A DNA stretch of 9,687 nt from CAYYHA01 sp964471535 (lineage in GTDB: Bacteria > Myxococcota > Myxococcia > SLRQ01). The stretch spans positions 1 through 9,687 of the forward strand of contig CAYYHA010000159.1 in the NCBI GenBank assembly GCA_964471535.1, in the 5' to 3' direction. Positions 7,114 to 9,687 of the stretch are shown here, one piece after another. The translations under genes and the position numbers were made by a program. A model generated the notes under the pieces. The model made no database searches. It had not been told where the DNA came from and worked only from the letters and a program-made list of their open reading frames with translations. Within the stretch, counting starts at the first letter, position 1, and every line of letters starts with the position of its first letter.

Positions 7114-8304
7114 TCACGGGCCCTCGACGTCGCGCGCCTTTCCGTCGCCCGCCGCCCCGTTCTCCTCGCCCTCCCCTCGAGGTCCCCGCTCGGACGCAGG
7201 GTCTCCCGGGCCAGCGCCCTGCGGCTTTCCGGCGCGCGGCGCCTCCGAGGCGCCCGCCTCGACGTGGGCCCCTCCGGAACCCTCGGCCGCTCTCCCGGGA
7301 TCGAGTGCGGCCTCGGTCTCGCGCGCCTTCTCCTCCACCTGGGCCATCGCCTCGTCGAGGTCGCGCAGCGCCGCCTCGTCCTCCTCGCGCGCCGCCTCGA
7401 GCCGCCCCGATCCCATCAGGTCGGCCACGAAGCCGCCGGCGCCGCCCACCGCGTCCGCTGCCGCAGCGTCGTGCGCCTCCACGATCTCCCGGTGCTCCTC
7501 GGTGAGCTCGTGGTACTCGCGCAGCGTGGGGAGCGAGGCGAGGTCCTTGAGCCCGAAGAACTCGAGGAAAGCGCGCGTGGTCCCGTAGAGGAGAGGGCGC
7601 CCCGGCTCCTCCTTCTTGCCCAGCACCTGGACCAAGCCCTTGTCGAGCAGCGCCTTGAGCACCGCCCCCGAGTCCACACCGCGGATCTCCTCGATCTCCG
7701 GGCGGGTCACCGGCTGCCGGTAGGCCACGATGGCCAAGGTCTCGAGCGCAGCCCGGGTGAGCCGAGCGGGCTTGACCCGGAGGAAGCGCCGGACGAATTC
7801 GGTGCTCGTGGGACAGGTGCGCAGCTGGTAGCCACCGGCCACCTCACACAGGACGATCCCGCTGACCCCCTCCCGGTGGTCGGCGGCGATCGCCTCCATG
7901 ACCTTCTGCACCCGCGCCGGCGCGATGCCCGTCGCCGCCTCGACCTCCTTCGGCGTCAGCGGCTTCTCGGCCACGAGCAGCAGCGACTCCAAGATGGTCC
8001 GCACTCGCGCGTCGGAGAAGGAGGCCGCCCGCTGCTTCAGACGCTCGAAGCGCTCCCGCTCCGGGTCCCGCGTCGGGTCGAGGGCGCTGGCGGCCGTCCC
8101 AGCCCCTTCCGCCTCGTTGGCCCCGTCACTCACCTCGGCCGTCGCGGCATCAACGCCCGCGGCGCCTCGCGCCTCGTCCGGCGCCGAGCCTGGCGGATGC
8201 GCCGCCGCCTCTGCCGAACCCAGCGTCGCATCGGCCCCCTCCGGGCCGGCGTCCTGCGGCCGGGTGGTGTGGCTCTCTTGCATCTCGTCGTCGCGCTCGT
8301 CCAT
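7114..8304 (-). CDS. scpB: Segregation and condensation protein ScpB with long N- and C-terminal extensions
   Basis: ScpB dimerises, binds the ScpA kleisin and completes the SMC condensin complex that organises and segregates the chromosome. The family core of two winged-helix domains lies at about residues 98-280: ILESLLLVAEKPLT near 104-117, LETLAIVAYRQPVTRPEIEEIRG at 188-209, and GRPLLYGTTRAFLEFFGLKDL at 235-255. Typical ScpB is about 200 residues. This one has about 396 because of an acidic, Ala/Gly/Glu-rich N-terminal region and a similar tail of over 100 residues. The start is uncertain. I use the ATG at 8304 (MDERDDEMQES). A GTG at 8409 is also in frame and lies 10 nt past the scpA stop, but the AGGAGGG at 8412-8418 sits only 2 nt before it. 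Another in-frame ATG is at 8283. The 3' end abuts rluB. Confidence 0.92.
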   Translation of the reverse strand: MDERDDEMQESHTTRPQDAGPEGADATLGSAEAAAHPPGSAPDEARGAAGVDAATAEVSDGANEAEGAGTAASALDPTRDPERERFERLKQRAASFSDARVRTILESLLLVAEKPLTPKEVEAATGIAPARVQKVMEAIAADHREGVSGIVLCEVAGGYQLRTCPTSTEFVRRFLRVKPARLTRAALETLAIVAYRQPVTRPEIEEIRGVDSGAVLKALLDKGLVQVLGKKEEPGRPLLYGTTRAFLEFFGLKDLASLPTLREYHELTEEHREIVEAHDAAAADAVGGAGGFVADLMGSGRLEAAREEDEAALRDLDEAMAQVEEKARETEAALDPGRAAEGSGGAHVEAGASEAPRAGKPQGAGPGDPASERGPRGEGEENGAAGDGKARDVEGP

Positions 8305-8419
8305 CTGCGCTCGTCTCACGCGGCCCCCGCCGATGGGACCGCTTCGCGGGGCCTGCTCCGGGGGGCCTCCGGGCACCGCGCTCGGGCGCGGTGGTCCCTG
8401 ACACCCCACGGCCCTCCTA

Positions 8420-9262
8420 TCACGACCGGAAGTCGTCCTGAACCCGGCTCAAGTCCCCCGTCTCGAGCCCCTCGCCTCGCTCGACCCAGATCTCCCCCTC
8501 GGGCACCTCCTGCCGCACCCGAACCAGACCGAGGCGCGCCATCTCGAGCAGGGCGAGGAAGGTCACGATGATCTCGTGGCGGAGCGCCTGCCCTTCGAAG
8601 AGATCGGCGAAGCGGGCGCGCTCGCGGCGGCGCATCTCCTCCACCAGGGCAGCGATGCGTTCGCTGACCGAGGCGCGCTCGAGGCGCACCTCGTGGGCGA
8701 GATCCTCCTTCGCCTCGGCCAACACCCGATCGAGGGCCTCGATGAGCTTGAAGACGCTCACCTCCCGCAGCCCCAGATCCCCCTCCTCCGGGGGCAGTGG
8801 CCCGGGGCGCGCCGTGCGGACGAAGACGTCCCGGTCGAGGATGTCGTAGCTCCCGAGCGCCTCACCCGCCTCCTTGTACTTTTGGTACTCGAGGAGCCGT
8901 CGCACCAGCGCCTCGCGGGGATCCCCGGCGTCGGCCTCCTCCTCGTCCTCGGGTGTCTCTGGTTTGGGCAGGAGCATCCGCGACTTGATGTGCATCAGCG
9001 TCGCGGCCATGACCAGGAACTCGCCCGCGACGTCGAGGTTCAGCTCCCGCATCCGCTCGACCATCTCCAGGTACTTTTCGGTGATCGTCGCGATCGGCAG
9101 ATCGAAGACGTCGAGCTTGTGCTCCCGCACGAGATGGAGCAGCAGGTCGAGCGGCCCCTCGAAGATGGGCAGCTTCACCTGCAGGATGGGGTCGGTCGCG
9201 CCGGCTGCCGCGGACGCGCCCTCGGTGACGGGCGCCTCGTCGTGCTGCAGGGGATCGGCCAT
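8420..9262 (-). CDS. scpA: Segregation and condensation protein ScpA (kleisin)
   Basis: ScpA is the kleisin that bridges the SMC head domains and binds ScpB. The 280-residue length is close to family size. The N-terminal helical domain carries the hallmark LPIFEGPLDLLLHLVREHKLD at residues 31-51, followed by DLPIATITEKYLEMV and EFLVMAATLMHIKSRMLLP (81-99). The middle is an acidic linker (EDEEEADAGDP) and the C-terminal winged helix is at about 210-260 (LRHEIIVTFLALLEMARLGLV). I chose the ATG at 9262 (MADPLQHDE), although it has no clear ribosome site. An in-frame GTG at 9283, behind a GGGGGCGG stretch, would add seven residues. It is the first gene of the minus-strand operon and faces the divergent intergenic region. 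A TGA followed by AGGAGGG leads into scpB. Confidence 0.95.
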   Translation of the reverse strand: MADPLQHDEAPVTEGASAAAGATDPILQVKLPIFEGPLDLLLHLVREHKLDVFDLPIATITEKYLEMVERMRELNLDVAGEFLVMAATLMHIKSRMLLPKPETPEDEEEADAGDPREALVRRLLEYQKYKEAGEALGSYDILDRDVFVRTARPGPLPPEEGDLGLREVSVFKLIEALDRVLAEAKEDLAHEVRLERASVSERIAALVEEMRRRERARFADLFEGQALRHEIIVTFLALLEMARLGLVRVRQEVPEGEIWVERGEGLETGDLSRVQDDFRS

Positions 9263-9291
9263 GCGCCGCCGCACATAGCACACCCGCCGCC

Positions 9292-9306
9292 CCCGGCACA
9301 GCCGGG
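9292..9306. other. Short perfect inverted repeat upstream of scpA
   Basis: cccggc and gccggg are separated by aca: a 6-bp stem with a 3-nt loop. It lies 30-44 nt upstream of the chosen scpA ATG and 9-23 nt upstream of the alternative GTG. It could fold in the scpA leader and affect translation, or it could be chance in such GC-rich DNA. Confidence 0.3.
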
Positions 9307-9321
9307 ACCGCGCGCACCGGC

Positions 9322-9358
9322 GCGTACCGGAGCGGATGCGCCCGCGCGGATGCGTACC
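9322..9358. repeat. Short direct repeats in the scpA-mscS intergenic region
   Basis: gcggatgcg occurs at 9332-9340 and 9346-9354 (14 bp apart). gcgtacc occurs at 9322-9328 and 9352-9358 (30 bp apart). The copies interleave, and they lie between the divergent genes where an operator could be. No known binding-site family is recognised. Confidence 0.4.
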
Positions 9359-9372
9359 TGGCTGTTCAATCG

Positions 9373-9402
9373 ATCGTGTCGTGCCGCCGCGCCCCTTGTC
9401 AC
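9373..9402 (-). promoter_or_regulatory. Possible weak scpA operon promoter
   Basis: Reading the minus strand, GTGACA (9402-9397, five of six to TTGACA) is followed by an 18-nt spacer and CACGAT (9378-9373, three of six to TATAAT). This would give a leader of about 100 nt before scpA. The -10 match is poor, so this is only a candidate. Confidence 0.2.
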
Positions 9403-9422
9403 CACAGCGGCTGGGTCCACCG

Positions 9423-9451
9423 TTGCAGCGGACGACGCCTTGCAGTTTATT
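9423..9451 (+). promoter_or_regulatory. Candidate sigma-70 promoter for the mscS-type gene
   Basis: TTGCAG at 9423-9428 and TTTATT at 9446-9451 are separated by 17 nt, and the -10 lies in the only AT-rich patch of the intergenic region. Transcription would begin near 9458, about 30 nt before the ATG. The match is moderate (three of six and four of six). Confidence 0.4.
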
Positions 9452-9478
9452 GCCTGTTTCGATTCACCCGTCCTGGCC

Positions 9479-9483
9479 GGAGG
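9479..9483 (+). promoter_or_regulatory. Shine-Dalgarno site of the mscS-type gene
   Basis: GGAGG lies 6 nt before the ATG at 9490. It is a near-ideal ribosome binding site that fixes this start. Confidence 0.75.
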
Positions 9484-9489
9484 ACCGAA

Positions 9490-9687
9490 ATGGCCATCGA
9501 CCCATCCCAACTGGCCGACATCTTTCTGCCCGTGGTCGCGCTCTACGGCGCTCGAATCCTTGGCGTGCTCGTCATCCTCTTCGTCTCGGCACGGCTGGCC
9601 TGGTGGCTGAAGGAGAGGACGACCGCCGCCCTCGAGGCACGCCGCTTCGATGCGACCATCGCCCGCTTCCTTGGCTCGGCCGTGCGA
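9490..9687 (+). CDS. mscS: MscS-family mechanosensitive channel (5' part only)
   Basis: The first 66 residues of a gene that runs off the right edge. A hydrophobic segment at about residues 10-33 (IFLPVVALYGARILGVLVILF) forms a membrane helix. It is followed by the charged ARRFDATIARFLGSAVR, which matches the RKIDATVADFLSALVR segment between TM1 and TM2 of E. coli MscS almost residue for residue. MscS is a homoheptameric inner-membrane channel that opens under membrane tension to release solutes during hypo-osmotic shock. The pore helix and beta domain are outside the window, so it cannot be told whether this is a short MscS or a larger relative. It is transcribed divergently from scpA, with a good Shine-Dalgarno site and a candidate promoter. 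Confidence 0.82.
   Translation, partial: MAIDPSQLADIFLPVVALYGARILGVLVILFVSARLAWWLKERTTAALEARRFDATIARFLGSAVR

Noticed and set aside
3991..9262. HEAT protein as a HAWK-like partner of the ScpA kleisin
   Set aside because: HEAT proteins do associate with kleisins in eukaryotes, but this one has a lipoprotein signal and should be outside the cytoplasm, so direct contact is unlikely.
8576..9610. Plus-strand frame of 344 codons opposite scpA that runs into the mscS start
   Set aside because: It is a shadow of scpA. The part beyond 9262 is in a different frame from the MscS-type protein and shows no family motif.

Overview
The window is very GC-rich and densely coding. It looks like a chromosomal segment of a deltaproteobacterial or Myxococcota-type bacterium. 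This is an inference from base composition and from the gene at the left edge, which resembles the myxobacterial motility proteins FrzS and AglZ. I see no mobile element, CRISPR array, tRNA or rRNA. A run of 10 N (4314-4323) marks an assembly gap inside a gene.

Layout. Everything from 1 to about 9262 is on the minus strand. From right to left the genes are scpA (kleisin), scpB (kleisin partner), rluB (23S rRNA pseudouridine synthase), a large HEAT-repeat lipoprotein, and a TPR protein carrying two cyclic-nucleotide-binding domains. These five are packed like one operon. scpB begins just after the scpA stop, with the exact start uncertain. The scpB stop lies 1 nt before the rluB ATG. rluB and the lipoprotein share an ATGA. 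The TPR/cNMP gene starts 11 bp inside the end of the lipoprotein gene. A 187-bp spacer (2441-2627) with a weak hairpin follows, then a long minus-strand gene that starts at 2440 and runs off the left edge. That gene encodes a pseudo-receiver domain followed by more than 500 residues of coiled coil. It has no stop inside the window, so a search for complete ORFs would miss it, although it is one of the most informative genes here. On the right, a divergent 227-bp intergenic region (9263-9489) separates scpA from the first 66 codons of a plus-strand MscS-type mechanosensitive channel gene.

How the genes may work together. ScpA and ScpB load onto SMC to condense and segregate the chromosome, and RluB modifies 23S rRNA. 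Proximity of scpAB and rluB is familiar from other bacteria. The downstream part is less ordinary: an exported HEAT-repeat lipoprotein, a cytoplasmic TPR/double-cNMP sensor, and a pseudo-receiver coiled-coil protein of the kind that organises cell poles and motility in myxobacteria. I infer, without proof, that the last two form a signalling/scaffold pair and may be a cell-polarity or motility input module attached to a housekeeping operon. The main oddities are the receiver domain without its phosphorylatable Asp, near-identical 54-bp tandem repeats in the coiled coil, a displaced phosphate-contact Arg in the second cNMP domain, and long disordered tails on ScpB and RluB.
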